64,000 nucleotides of DNA, from NCBI GenBank assembly GCA_016705695.1, contig JADJLA010000003.1:124001-188000 (forward strand). The letters run 5' to 3'. Positions 36,116-45,003 of the stretch are shown here, one piece after another (within the stretch, counting starts at the first letter, position 1; every line of letters starts with the position of its first letter). The notes beneath the pieces were generated by a model that saw nothing but the letters and a program-made list of their open reading frames with translations, was not told the DNA's origin and searched no databases. Both the position numbers and the translations under genes were made by a program. This DNA comes from Sphingobacteriaceae bacterium (lineage in GTDB: Bacteria; Bacteroidota; Bacteroidia; B-17B0; Aurantibacillaceae).

Positions 36116-36169
36116 TGTGCGGTTCCATTATTTTTATATAACTTTATCTAAACCAATTAAAAAAATTTC

Positions 36170-36790
36170 ATGAAGAAAATCTACACACTATTATTTGTAT
36201 GCATTAGTTTGATGAGCGCACGCGCTACCTCTTATACTATTTCTACAAGCGGTACATCTTATTCACCAAATACTTTAACTGTAAGTATTGGCGATGTAAT
36301 AACCATTCAAGCGTCGGGTGCTCATCCTTTGGCTCAGGTTGATCAAACAACATGGAATGCAAATGGAACTGCAACAGTTAGTGGCGGTTGGGGAACTACA
36401 ACGGCAAATCATACGTTTACAGTAAGTTCAGCAAACAGCATCTATTTTGTATGTACCAATCATGTTGGGTCGGGAATGAAGGGGCAAATCACAGTAGCTG
36501 CTTCCGGGATCAATGAGAATTCAAATGTGGTAAATTCACTTTCTATCTTTCCGGTTCCTGCGAGTGAAACCATCCATTTAAACTATTCTTTAAAAGAAAG
36601 TGCTTTGATCGAGATCGATATGATTAGCTTGAGCGGACAAAAAGCAGCATCCTTAGTTAATGAAATTCAATTAATTGGAACACAACAAAAAGTACTGAAT
36701 GTTCCTTCAAACCTAGCTTCAGGCGTATATTTCATACAAATAAGCGCTAATGGTTTAAAAACGGAAGAGCGTTTAATAAGCATTAAGTAA
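36170..36790 (+). CDS. Secreted cupredoxin (plastocyanin-like) with T9SS type A domain
   Basis: A 206-residue exported protein: signal peptide (1-19), a cupredoxin fold (about 20-112) and a sorting domain (SIFPVPASETIHLNY ... GVYFIQI). The type 1 copper ligands fit: His in SGAHPLAQ, then Cys, His and Met in FVCTNHVGSGMKG. It should bind one copper ion and carry electrons or sequester copper at the cell surface. The sorting domain resembles that of the preceding cargo (IHLSYSL / IHLNYSL), which suggests a shared origin. Confidence 0.85.
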   Translation: MKKIYTLLFVCISLMSARATSYTISTSGTSYSPNTLTVSIGDVITIQASGAHPLAQVDQTTWNANGTATVSGGWGTTTANHTFTVSSANSIYFVCTNHVGSGMKGQITVAASGINENSNVVNSLSIFPVPASETIHLNYSLKESALIEIDMISLSGQKAASLVNEIQLIGTQQKVLNVPSNLASGVYFIQISANGLKTEERLISIK

Positions 36791-36806
36791 TTTCGACTAA
36801 TTTCAT

Positions 36807-36840
36807 ATAAGATCCGCTCAAATTGGGCGGATCTTTTTTA
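36807..36840 (+). terminator. Rho-independent terminator after the cupredoxin gene
   Basis: AAGATCCGC (36809-36817) pairs with GCGGATCTT (36827-36835), loop about TCAAATTGG, then T residues. Confidence 0.9.
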
Positions 36841-36898
36841 TTGATTATTTTCCTCAAAACAATTAAAATTGTTGTTAGATTTGTTACAGTTATAAACT

Positions 36899-37396
36899 AT
36901 GCATTTATCAGAAAAGGTTAAAGAGATAGCGGAATCGCAAACCATTGCGATGGCGCGAAAAAGTCGTGAGCTAAAAGCACAAGGCATTGATATCATTAGC
37001 CTGAGTTTAGGCGAACCCGATTTTCCAACACCGGATATAATTAAGAAAGCGGCGAAGGATGCTATTGATAGTAATTTTAGTTACTATACGCATGTTTCAG
37101 GTTATTTAGAATTACGAGAAGCTATCTGTAAAAAGTTTAAACGCGATAATAATTTAGAATATACACCCGAAGAAATTGTTGTTTCAACCGGTGCAAAACA
37201 AAGTATAGCCAATGCGGTGTTATGTATCATTAATCCGGGCGATGAAGTAATTGTTCCTGCACCATATTGGGTGAGTTATTTAGAGATACTAAAATTGGCA
37301 GGAGGGGTTCCAAAGATCATTAATGCAACCATTGATGCTGATTTTAAAATAACGCCACAGCAATTAGAAGCAGCCATCACTCCAAAACGCGCATGA
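36899..37396 (+). CDS. aspC: Aspartate aminotransferase, N-terminal part (before frameshift)
   Basis: A 165-residue N-terminal part of a class I/II PLP-dependent aminotransferase: ISLSLGEPDFPTPDIIKKAA, YYTHVSGYLELREAI and STGAKQSIANAVLCI are Ib-subgroup aspartate aminotransferase motifs. It ends in AITPKRA and a TGA, exactly where homologues continue TPKTRMII. Restoring one A in the AAAA run (CCA AAA ACG CGC ATG) fuses it to the next frame, for a normal total of about 397 residues. The stop overlaps the next ATG as ATGA. A TAGATTTG -7 element lies at 36876-36883. Confidence 0.88.
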   Translation: MHLSEKVKEIAESQTIAMARKSRELKAQGIDIISLSLGEPDFPTPDIIKKAAKDAIDSNFSYYTHVSGYLELREAICKKFKRDNNLEYTPEEIVVSTGAKQSIANAVLCIINPGDEVIVPAPYWVSYLEILKLAGGVPKIINATIDADFKITPQQLEAAITPKRA

Positions 37397-38091
37397 TCAT
37401 TTTAAGTACACCCTGTAATCCTACAGGAAGTGTTTACTCAAAAGATGAATTAAAAGCCTTGGCCGATGTGGTGAAAAAATATGATGAACTTTATATTTTA
37501 AGTGATGAGATCTATGAGCATATCAATTTTGTAGGAAAGCACGAGAGCTTTGCCCAATTTGATTTTATTAAGGATAGAGTGATCACCATTAATGGTGTTT
37601 CAAAAGGATTTGCCATGACAGGATGGCGCGGAGGAATTTTAGCGGCTCCAAAATGGATAGCTCAAGCGTGTGATAAAATGCAAGGACAATTTACTTCGGC
37701 AACATGCAGCATTACACAACGTGCCATTCATAAGGCAATGGAATTGGATTTTGATACGTATATCAAACCAATGCAACAAGCATTTCAAAAACGCCGCGAC
37801 CTGGTTTTGCAATTGATGAAGGACATTCCGGGATTAAAAATAAATAAACCGGAAGGGGCATTTTATGTTTACCCTGAGGTAAGTTATTATTTTGGAAAAA
37901 AATATAAGGACATGAAAGTGGATAACGCAACGGATCTTTCCTTATTCCTTTTGGCCGAAGCACATGTGGCCATAGTTCCGGGTGCGGCTTTTGGCGATGA
38001 TAAATACATTCGTTTTTCATATGCCACCAACGAAGACAATTTACGCGAGGCTCTTAAACGCATGAAAGAAGCTTTAGCAAAACTATCTTAA
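37393..38091 (+). CDS. aspC: Aspartate aminotransferase, C-terminal part (after frameshift)
   Basis: A 232-residue C-terminal part holding the PLP site: STPCNPTG, LSDEIYEHINF, the Schiff-base lysine in NGVSKGFAMTGWRGG (Lys71 here) and PEGAFYVYPEVSYY. Alone it lacks the N-terminal cofactor-phosphate residues. Its ATG at 37393 overlaps the TGA of the first part as ATGA, so reinitiation could in principle make both halves. More likely one intact protein is disrupted by a missing base. Followed by the hldE-type kinase gene four bases later. Confidence 0.88.
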   Translation: MIILSTPCNPTGSVYSKDELKALADVVKKYDELYILSDEIYEHINFVGKHESFAQFDFIKDRVITINGVSKGFAMTGWRGGILAAPKWIAQACDKMQGQFTSATCSITQRAIHKAMELDFDTYIKPMQQAFQKRRDLVLQLMKDIPGLKINKPEGAFYVYPEVSYYFGKKYKDMKVDNATDLSLFLLAEAHVAIVPGAAFGDDKYIRFSYATNEDNLREALKRMKEALAKLS

Positions 38092-38095
38092 TTCG

Positions 38096-39115
38096 ATGAG
38101 AAAATTTTCTATAAAAAAAGAACACGTTCGCGAAATTTTCAGATCCTTCAACAACCTTAACGTGCTTATTATTGGCGACGTAATGGTGGATAGCTATTTA
38201 TGGGGAAAAGTAAATCGCATTTCTCCCGAAGCTCCCGTTCCAATTGTTTCGGTATCAAGTAAAGAAATTAGATTAGGTGGAGCAGCCAACGTTGCTTTGA
38301 ATATTCAAGCATTGGGAGCAAATCCTATTTTATGTTCGGTGATCGGTGTAGACATTGAAGGACAACAATTCTTAGATCTTTTAAAAAGCCAACGCCTATC
38401 ACAAAAAGGAATTTTAAAAAGTAGAGATAGAATTACAACCGTAAAAACGCGCGTGATAGGTAATAAAGCGCAGTTGATACGTGTAGATGAAGAAAATGAA
38501 GGAGATATTACACCGGCTGAAACAAATCAGTTACTTAATTTGATCTCCTACATCATTCAACATGAAAAAATTGATGTAATCATTTTTGAAGATTATAATA
38601 AAGGTCTCATCACACCAAAACTAATTCATAAAGTGGTAGAGCTTTCACGATCAAAGGGCATTCCAACGTGTGTTGATCCAAAGAAAAAGAATTTCCTGGC
38701 GTATAAAGGCGTAAGTTTATTTAAGCCAAACTTAAAAGAATTGCGCGAAGGATTGAAATTGGATATTGATACAGATAATATCAACGATCTTCAAAGAGCG
38801 ATCAGCAGCTTTAGAGTAAAACAAAAATTTGAAACCGCATTAGTTACACTTGCCGAAAAAGGCGTGATCACTAATTCAAGAAAAGTAAAAGAGCATTTAC
38901 CTGCACATATTCGCAGCATTGCCGATGTAAGTGGTGCCGGAGACACTGTAATTAGCGTAGCGGCATTGTGCAGAGCATTGGATTGTAACGAAATATTTAC
39001 AGCAGCACTTGCAAATTTATCGGGCGGATTGGTTTGCGAAGAAGTAGGCGTTGTGCCAATAAGTAAAGAAAAATTATTAGACGAAGCATTGGAATTGGAG
39101 TTCATTAAGAACTAA
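38096..39115 (+). CDS. Heptose-7-phosphate kinase (RfaE domain I / HldE1-like)
   Basis: A 339-residue ribokinase-fold kinase related to the first domain of HldE, which phosphorylates D-glycero-D-manno-heptose-7-phosphate for LPS core precursors. Motifs: VMVDSYLWGKVNRISPEAPVP (the RfaE signature), LGGAANVALNIQALGA, DPKKKNF, FKPNLKEL and DVSGAGDTVISVAA with the catalytic Asp. The nucleotidyltransferase domain is absent. Other PfkB sugar kinases of similar architecture cannot be fully excluded. Begins four bases after aspC, so it is probably in its transcript. Confidence 0.87.
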   Translation: MRKFSIKKEHVREIFRSFNNLNVLIIGDVMVDSYLWGKVNRISPEAPVPIVSVSSKEIRLGGAANVALNIQALGANPILCSVIGVDIEGQQFLDLLKSQRLSQKGILKSRDRITTVKTRVIGNKAQLIRVDEENEGDITPAETNQLLNLISYIIQHEKIDVIIFEDYNKGLITPKLIHKVVELSRSKGIPTCVDPKKKNFLAYKGVSLFKPNLKELREGLKLDIDTDNINDLQRAISSFRVKQKFETALVTLAEKGVITNSRKVKEHLPAHIRSIADVSGAGDTVISVAALCRALDCNEIFTAALANLSGGLVCEEVGVVPISKEKLLDEALELEFIKN

Positions 39116-39135
39116 GATTTTGTGGGAAAGATCAT

Positions 39136-39858
39136 ATGCAGGGAGTAACACCGTACAATTCTAAAGATTCAAAAAAAGAGCAGGTTGCTCAAATGTTCGA
39201 TAACATCGCATTTCGTTATGATCTGCTGAATTCTATTCTGTCATTAGGTATTCACAAAGGTTGGCGAAAAGACTGCGTTAAATTATTACGCGAACATAAA
39301 CCCAAACTTATTTTAGATGTAGCCACAGGCACCGGCGATTTTGCCATTCAATGCGCTCAGCTTGATCCCGAAAAAGTAATTGGTGTAGATATTAGCGAAG
39401 GCATGATGAAGTTTGGTCGCGAAAAGATAAAGAAGAAAGGACTGGATAAATTGATCACATTGGAGTATGGTGATGCAGAAACTATTTCTTTTCCCGATAA
39501 TACATTTGATGCCATTGTAGTTGGTTTTGGTGTGCGTAATTTTGAAAACCTCGAAAAAGGACTGATAAATTTGTACCGTGTTTTAAAGCCAGGCGGTAAA
39601 TTAGTGATCCTCGAATTTTCCAATCCACGAAATGGATTCATCAGATGGGCTTATAATTTTTATTTCAATAAAGTAACACCGTTCATTGGTCGTTTATTTT
39701 CAAAAGATGTACGCGCATACACCTATCTACCTGAAAGCGTGAAGGCTTTTCCTGACAATGAGCGCTTTACCGACATTCTTAAAAAACTAAAGTATACGCA
39801 AACCAGCTTTAAGAGCTTATGTTTTGGCATTTCTGCTATCTACCAAGCTAGCAAGTAG
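39136..39858 (+). CDS. ubiE: Demethylmenaquinone methyltransferase
   Basis: A 240-residue SAM-dependent methyltransferase that adds the last methyl to menaquinone. Signatures are MFDNIAFRYDLLNSILSLGIH, the SAM motif LILDVATGTGDFAIQCA, VIGVDISEGMM, the acidic DAIVVGFGVRNFEN and LKPGGKLVILEFSNPR. Length is normal. It follows the kinase by about 20 bases on the same strand. The roughly 215 bases after it hold nothing recognisable. Confidence 0.96.
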   Translation: MQGVTPYNSKDSKKEQVAQMFDNIAFRYDLLNSILSLGIHKGWRKDCVKLLREHKPKLILDVATGTGDFAIQCAQLDPEKVIGVDISEGMMKFGREKIKKKGLDKLITLEYGDAETISFPDNTFDAIVVGFGVRNFENLEKGLINLYRVLKPGGKLVILEFSNPRNGFIRWAYNFYFNKVTPFIGRLFSKDVRAYTYLPESVKAFPDNERFTDILKKLKYTQTSFKSLCFGISAIYQASK

Positions 39859-40074
39859 TGTTTGGCCGAAAAGTCCATTTTCATCGTTGTACTTGTTTTG
39901 AAAACAGTCATTTACTAATGTAAACTCCTTGGTTTTCTAAACAACGTACGCCTCGAAACTGAACTTTCCCATCCAAACGCAAGAGTATGCTATTAACAAA
40001 AGAGGCAAATTATCAACAAAGGGTTTTTCTAATCTATTTTTTCTAATATTTACAAAAATTAATTAAAAGGATCT

Positions 40075-40407
40075 ATGTCGGAAGAAGTAGAAAGAAATGA
40101 CAGAGGCGATCTGTTCTCAAAACCAGTTAGAGCAGGAAAGCGCACTTATTTTTTTGATGTAAAAAGCACCAAAGGAAACGAGTATTATTTAACCATCACA
40201 GAAAGTAAGAAACGTTTTGGAGATGATGGTAAGTTTTTTTACGAGAAACATAAGATCTTTTTGTACAAAGAAGATTTCGAAAAATTTGCAGATGGTTTTC
40301 ATGAGGCAATTGAATATATAAAAGAAAATTCTCCGGTAATTGAAAATCCGGTGAGCGATCAAAAAAGCCCATCTTCGGATGTAAGCTTCGAAGATCTAGG
40401 AAACTAA
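40075..40407 (+). CDS. PUR-alpha-like nucleic-acid-binding protein (DUF3276)
   Basis: A 110-residue protein with the DUF3276/PUR fold (about 15-90): FSKPVRAGKRTYFFDVKSTK, NEYYLTITESKKRF and FLYKEDFEKFADGFHEAIEYI. The family is found mostly in Bacteroidota and Borrelia and binds single-stranded nucleic acid. The acidic Ser-rich tail after 90 is disordered. Standalone, with a terminator after it. Confidence 0.9.
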   Translation: MSEEVERNDRGDLFSKPVRAGKRTYFFDVKSTKGNEYYLTITESKKRFGDDGKFFYEKHKIFLYKEDFEKFADGFHEAIEYIKENSPVIENPVSDQKSPSSDVSFEDLGN

Positions 40408-40411
40408 TACC

Positions 40412-40440
40412 AACGGCGGACATTTGTTCGCCGTTTTTGT
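40412..40440 (+). terminator. Rho-independent terminator after the PUR gene
   Basis: AACGGCGGAC (40412-40421) pairs with GTTCGCCGTT (40426-40435, one G-T), then T residues. Confidence 0.85.
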
Positions 40441-40454
40441 TTTACACCATTTTT

Positions 40455-40541
40455 TTTAACCACGAAAGGCACGAAACACTTTCACGAAAACACGAAATTT
40501 TGTGTCTTTCGTGTAAAATTTCCGTGCCTTTCGTGGTTAAA
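40455..40541. repeat. Long inverted repeat of the CACGAAAGGCACGAAA type
   Basis: A perfect 19-bp inverted repeat, TTTAACCACGAAAGGCACG at 40455-40473 and its complement at 40523-40541. The 49 bases between are made of CACGAAA words on both strands. It has no T-run and no gene. Related sequence occurs at 57.9 kb and 62.3 kb. Confidence 0.8.
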
Positions 40542-40643
40542 GGACTTGAATCACTCCACTTTTTGTTAAATATTATATCTAAAAAGTCATTTTGACCTCT
40601 TATTTGAACTGCTTTTTGTTCTCAATGAATTTTTGAGCTAATT

Positions 40644-40991
40644 TTGAAGCGCTTGAAAAAGTTAAATACATATATAGCGTATTTTTTGTTGGTGGCCTTC
40701 TCGTGGGTTATTACTCCCACGCATACCATCCACGATCTTTTTGCCGATCATCATGATACCGCCGATAATTTCTGTAAGCTTAATCACGCGCATTTAGGAA
40801 CTCATCTTGAAGAACAACACATCCATTGTGATATTTTAAAATTAGATTCTCCTGCTTACGATCTTACAACGATAGTTGCTGTTGAATGTGTAAGCACTGA
40901 AATAAATACATCTTTATCGTTCTACAAGCAAAGAGCCATTCAGGCCGATCTTTCTTATAATTTACCTTCGCGCGCACCTCCTGTGATATAA
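40644..40991 (+). CDS. Small His-rich exported protein upstream of a TonB receptor
   Basis: A 115-residue protein starting with TTG at 40644 (no ATG is available). A signal-like helix (about 10-25) precedes a histidine-rich segment (about residues 27-65): HTIHDLF, DHHD, NHAHLGTHL and QHIHC carry nine His plus two Cys. This fits a metal-binding periplasmic or membrane protein. The C-terminus, SLSYNLPSRAPP-like, is typical of small proteins found before TonB receptors in Bacteroidota. I know no function. The receptor starts about 65 bases downstream, so they likely share a transcript. Confidence 0.65.
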   Translation: MKRLKKLNTYIAYFLLVAFSWVITPTHTIHDLFADHHDTADNFCKLNHAHLGTHLEEQHIHCDILKLDSPAYDLTTIVAVECVSTEINTSLSFYKQRAIQADLSYNLPSRAPPVI

Positions 40992-41056
40992 TTTCTGTTT
41001 AAGCTTGATACTTTTCGGTATCAACTATTTCTATTGTAGAATTTAAAAGAAATTAA

Positions 41057-43516
41057 ATGAAAAGCATTTTATTCATCGCTTTTTTTATAAGCGTTTATAT
41101 AAGTGAAGCCCAAGTTGTACTTAAAGGCTTCATCAAAACAAAAACAAAGCAAGAGGCTTTGCCGGGAGCCGTAATTTATTTGCCCGATCTAAAGAACGGA
41201 ACAGTATCTAAAACAGATGGCAGTTACGAAATAAAAAATTTACCGAAGATCAAAACCATTGTACAGATCAAATTGATCGGTTATAAAACGTTTGTGGAAA
41301 CTATTGATCTTTCAACCACAACGGAATTGGATGTTGAAATGGAAGAATCGGTTATTGAAGCCAATGAAGTTGTTGTAACTGGTGTGTCGCGCGCAACCGA
41401 AATTAAAAGAAACCCTGTGCCGATGGTATTCATCGATCAACATCATTTAACCGAAAACTCTTCAACAAATATTATTGATGCCATTGCAAAAGTTCCCGGG
41501 ATAAATGCTTTGGCAACCGGACCAAATGTTTCAAAACCATTTATTCGTGGATTAGGATACAATCGCATTCTTACTTTGTTTGATGGAATTCGTCAAGAGA
41601 GTCAGCAATGGGGAGATGAACACGGAATAGAAGTGGATCAGTATTTAATTGATAGAATAGAAGTAGTAAAAGGTCCCGCCAGTTTAATTTATGGTTCGGA
41701 TGCATTAGCGGGCGTTGTGAATTTAATTCCAGCAAATCCTTCGCCTGATGGACAGATCAGCGGCGCTTTGCAAAGTAATTACCAAACAAACAATGGATCG
41801 CGTGGTGGTTCGTTTAATTTAACCGGAAATTCATCGGGTTTTATTTGGGGCATGAGAACGTCGTATAAAGAAGCAACTAACTATCAAAACAAATATGATG
41901 GAAGAGTTTATAATACCGGATTTGCCGAAAGGAATTTGAATGCATTTTTAGGATTGAATCGCAAATGGGGTTATTCGCATTTGAATTTTAGTATGTATGA
42001 TAATATGCAAGAGATCCCGGATGGAAGCAGAGATTCAAGTTCTCGTAAATTCACCAAACAAATTTCGGAAGAAGATACTTTGCGTCCCTTAGTTTCAAAT
42101 TCGGAATTGAATTCATATTCCATTAACGCTATTCATCAGCGCGTGCAACATTACCGTGTGTTTTCTTCAAATAACTTTATCATTAAAAAAAGCAAACTGG
42201 CTTTAAAATTGGGCTATCAGCAAAGTATTCGTGGTGAATATGCGCATCCTCTGGCTTTGGATGTTCCGGCCCTATATATGAATATGGGTACGGCAAGTTA
42301 TGACGCCAAGTTTTACTTTCCCGAGAAAAAGGGTTTTGAAAGTATTATTGGGATAAATGGAATGTATCAAATGAATGATGTAAGCAAAGGAACGGAATTT
42401 GTGATCCCGGATTATAAAATATTTGACATCGCACCATTTATTTATGGCAAAAAGAATTTCGGCAAAGTAGATATTGCGGCAGGGGCAAGATATGATACCC
42501 GTTCGTTCAAAAACACGGCGCTTTATGTAATTACCGATCCTATAACCGGTTTTGATAAAACAACATCCGATACTGTAGGCGCAACAAAACAGTTTAGCGA
42601 TTATACGCATACATTCAATGGTTTTTCAGGAAGTTTTGGTATTACCTATAATATCAATAAAAAAGTAATGGTAAAATTTAATGTGGCAAGAGGATATCGC
42701 GCGCCAAATATTTCAGAGATCTCGGCCAAGGGTGTTCACCCAGGAACAGGCTTTCAGCAATTGGGCGATGAAAATTTAAAACCGGAATTTAGTTTACAAG
42801 AGGATATTGGTTTGTTTTACGAAAGCGAACACGTTTCGGCCAGCGCTGAGGTATTTAATAATACCATTAGCAATTATATCTTCAATCAAAAATTAAATAG
42901 TGTAATGGGTGGAGATTCTATTTATATGGAAACAGGAAATGCTTATCCTGTGTTTAAATTCATTCAAACCAAAGCACAATTACTTGGTGGAGAAGCACGA
43001 ATTGATATTCATCCGCACCCTTTAGATTGGTTGCATTTTTCCAATGCGGTATCATTTGTGTACGCCACAAATTTAGGGGGTAATGGCGCGGTAATTAATG
43101 ATAGTACTAAATATTTACCGTTCATTCCACCGTTGCATACTAATTCTGAACTAAGCGCGGAGTTCTTAAAAAGTGTTGGTCCGTTTGAACATATTTTTAT
43201 AAAAGTAGGCTTACAATATTACGCAGCTCAAAACCGCGCCTTTTTATTTAATAATACCGAAACAAAAACGCCATCCTATACTTTATTAGATGCGGGAATA
43301 GGAGCAGAGGTAAAAAATAAAAGAGACAGAACCTTATTTACCATTGGAATTTACGTTAGTAATTTAACGGATGCTGCCTATCAATCTAACATGAGTCGCT
43401 TAAAGTATTTTGATAGTTACCCCGTAAATGGTTCAGGGCGATCAGGCATTTTTAATATGGGAAGGAATTGGAGTTTTAAAGTGAATGTGCCGTTTTGTGT
43501 GAAGAAGGCGAGCTAG
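41057..43516 (+). CDS. TonB-dependent outer membrane receptor, ZnuD-like plug
   Basis: An 819-residue receptor: signal peptide (1-19), a carboxypeptidase-like beta domain (20-105, LPGAVIYLPDLKNGTVSK), a plug (about 115-235) and a 22-strand barrel ending in FKVNVPFCVKKAS. The plug sequence WGDEHGIEVDQYLIDRIE and GPASLIYGSDALAGVVN resembles zinc/heme-type receptors such as ZnuD rather than SusC. The last residues are not the usual terminal Phe strand. With the His-rich gene just before, uptake of a transition metal is the most likely substrate class, by inference. Confidence 0.85.
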   Translation: MKSILFIAFFISVYISEAQVVLKGFIKTKTKQEALPGAVIYLPDLKNGTVSKTDGSYEIKNLPKIKTIVQIKLIGYKTFVETIDLSTTTELDVEMEESVIEANEVVVTGVSRATEIKRNPVPMVFIDQHHLTENSSTNIIDAIAKVPGINALATGPNVSKPFIRGLGYNRILTLFDGIRQESQQWGDEHGIEVDQYLIDRIEVVKGPASLIYGSDALAGVVNLIPANPSPDGQISGALQSNYQTNNGSRGGSFNLTGNSSGFIWGMRTSYKEATNYQNKYDGRVYNTGFAERNLNAFLGLNRKWGYSHLNFSMYDNMQEIPDGSRDSSSRKFTKQISEEDTLRPLVSNSELNSYSINAIHQRVQHYRVFSSNNFIIKKSKLALKLGYQQSIRGEYAHPLALDVPALYMNMGTASYDAKFYFPEKKGFESIIGINGMYQMNDVSKGTEFVIPDYKIFDIAPFIYGKKNFGKVDIAAGARYDTRSFKNTALYVITDPITGFDKTTSDTVGATKQFSDYTHTFNGFSGSFGITYNINKKVMVKFNVARGYRAPNISEISAKGVHPGTGFQQLGDENLKPEFSLQEDIGLFYESEHVSASAEVFNNTISNYIFNQKLNSVMGGDSIYMETGNAYPVFKFIQTKAQLLGGEARIDIHPHPLDWLHFSNAVSFVYATNLGGNGAVINDSTKYLPFIPPLHTNSELSAEFLKSVGPFEHIFIKVGLQYYAAQNRAFLFNNTETKTPSYTLLDAGIGAEVKNKRDRTLFTIGIYVSNLTDAAYQSNMSRLKYFDSYPVNGSGRSGIFNMGRNWSFKVNVPFCVKKAS

Positions 43517-43525
43517 TGTTGGATA

Positions 43526-44134
43526 TTATTTTAAATTTTGAAGGGCATTCTGTATGCTCTGAAAATATCTATTACAATTGGCTAATGAGTCTTTACCATA
43601 TCTTCCAAAAAAGCCTAATGAATCAAAATAGATGGTATTACCTTTTTTATCTAGAATGATCGTCATAGGAAAGGACGATAAAAATTTGAACTTATCTTTC
43701 ATTTTCTTTTCCTGGCAAATAGCGCTTAGTAAACTATCCGCATTATTTAGGTAAATAAAATTCTTTGTCTTTATTTTTTTTAAACTAAGTTTTCGATCAA
43801 TATAAGCGTTTGTCTCTCCGCTTGCCAATATATAGGCCATGTCATTTCTTACGGGCTCTATCAAGGTGTCTAAAGTAGTAAGGTCTTCATGTCCGTGGTT
43901 TGCGGCATCCCAGAAATTAATAAAGTAATATTTTTTGCTTTCGGATTTTCGGTCTATCGCTTTAACTCTAGCGATTATTTTTTGTTTTTCGACCGTAATA
44001 TCCAGATCCTTTATTTTAAAAATTCCGACTGGACCAGAAGTGCGTTTAAGAGAATTCTCGTAAAGTTGCAGACCAATGAAGCAGCAATTAATCACTAAGG
44101 ATAAAATCAGAAATATTTTGAACCACCTATTCAT
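43526..44134 (-). CDS. Thioredoxin-fold-like membrane protein without active-site cysteines
   Basis: A 202-residue protein with one N-terminal TM (about 7-24). The rest looks like a degenerate redoxin/TlpA domain: a KYYFINFWDAANHG strand-helix where the CxxC would sit, and FPMTIILDKKGNTIYFDSLG, the cis-Pro strand. The active-site cysteines are missing. It follows the gene at 44140 by five bases and belongs to the PadR-controlled operon. Function unknown. Confidence 0.6.
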   Translation of the reverse strand: MNRWFKIFLILSLVINCCFIGLQLYENSLKRTSGPVGIFKIKDLDITVEKQKIIARVKAIDRKSESKKYYFINFWDAANHGHEDLTTLDTLIEPVRNDMAYILASGETNAYIDRKLSLKKIKTKNFIYLNNADSLLSAICQEKKMKDKFKFLSSFPMTIILDKKGNTIYFDSLGFFGRYGKDSLANCNRYFQSIQNALQNLK

Positions 44135-44139
44135 ATGCT

Positions 44140-45003
44140 TTATTTACTTAGTCGATTGAAATATAAAGAAAGAAAGAAAATCCCGGCGGTTGGATATTTA
44201 CAATCATATACAATTTTACCGGTTTGATCTAACACAAAGTATGAAGGAATCGTTATGCAATTAATTTTTTTTGAATTCATGTATCCTGAAAGTAATTTAT
44301 TCTGTTCAGTAACGTATATCAGGTTCTTCGTTTGAGTTTTTAGTTCAGTAATAAAATTTCCGGTTGCATAATCTGAATTTTGGAATGCCGCGACAAATAG
44401 GGCTTTTTCACCATGAACACCTGCTAAGGAATCGAGTCTTTTATACCTTTGAATTGATTGAATTTGCCATCTATTAGTTTCGGATGTATCCATACCGAAA
44501 ATTTCTCGTTCTGTTATACTCATTGGCTTGCTTAAAAAACAAACGCATATGTAATTATTTAAAGGGGCTTTGGGAAATTGTGATTTTAGTTGATTATTTA
44601 AACCTTCATAACCTTCTTTTAAGGTTGCATCTTTTATTAGAAAATTTTCATTCATGAATTTGTTTTCATCAATACGCCGTATTGCCATTTTTGTGCCCGC
44701 ATAAATATTGTAACTTAACGAAGCGATGAAAACTATGTATAAAATGTTCTTGATGGTATAATAGTGTTTTGATCTTAGTAATCCTTTTGTTTCTTTTTCT
44801 AGTTCACTTAAATTGTTTTCGTGAAACTCTTCAATTGTTCTTTTATAACACGCTTCAAAATCATCACCCTCATTCATTTTCTCTTCCAATAAACAACAAA
44901 CGTGATCCAAGAGATTGATCTGTAATTTCTCGATCTCAATACCACGAATTTTAATGTCGTTTAAAATAAAATCTATTTGTTCTTCAGATAAACTGTAAGG
45001 CAT
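44140..45003 (-). CDS. HAAS-like/thioredoxin-like membrane protein in a PadR operon
   Basis: A 287-residue protein. Residues 1-75 form an alpha-helical HAAS-like (DUF1700-type) domain with NLLDHVCCLLEEKM, typical of proteins paired with PadR regulators. One TM helix follows (about 85-103). The remainder is periplasmic and ends in a redoxin-like IPSYFVLDQTGKIVYDCK. Its start lies within the padR 3' end (20-base overlap), so it is cotranslated with padR. It could sense or relay a signal to the regulator. Confidence 0.68.
   Translation of the reverse strand: MPYSLSEEQIDFILNDIKIRGIEIEKLQINLLDHVCCLLEEKMNEGDDFEACYKRTIEEFHENNLSELEKETKGLLRSKHYYTIKNILYIVFIASLSYNIYAGTKMAIRRIDENKFMNENFLIKDATLKEGYEGLNNQLKSQFPKAPLNNYICVCFLSKPMSITEREIFGMDTSETNRWQIQSIQRYKRLDSLAGVHGEKALFVAAFQNSDYATGNFITELKTQTKNLIYVTEQNKLLSGYMNSKKINCITIPSYFVLDQTGKIVYDCKYPTAGIFFLSLYFNRLSK

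Noticed and set aside
40441..40560. CACGAAA-rich direct repeats as a CRISPR array
   Set aside because: Spacing is irregular, the arms are inverted, and no cas genes are nearby.
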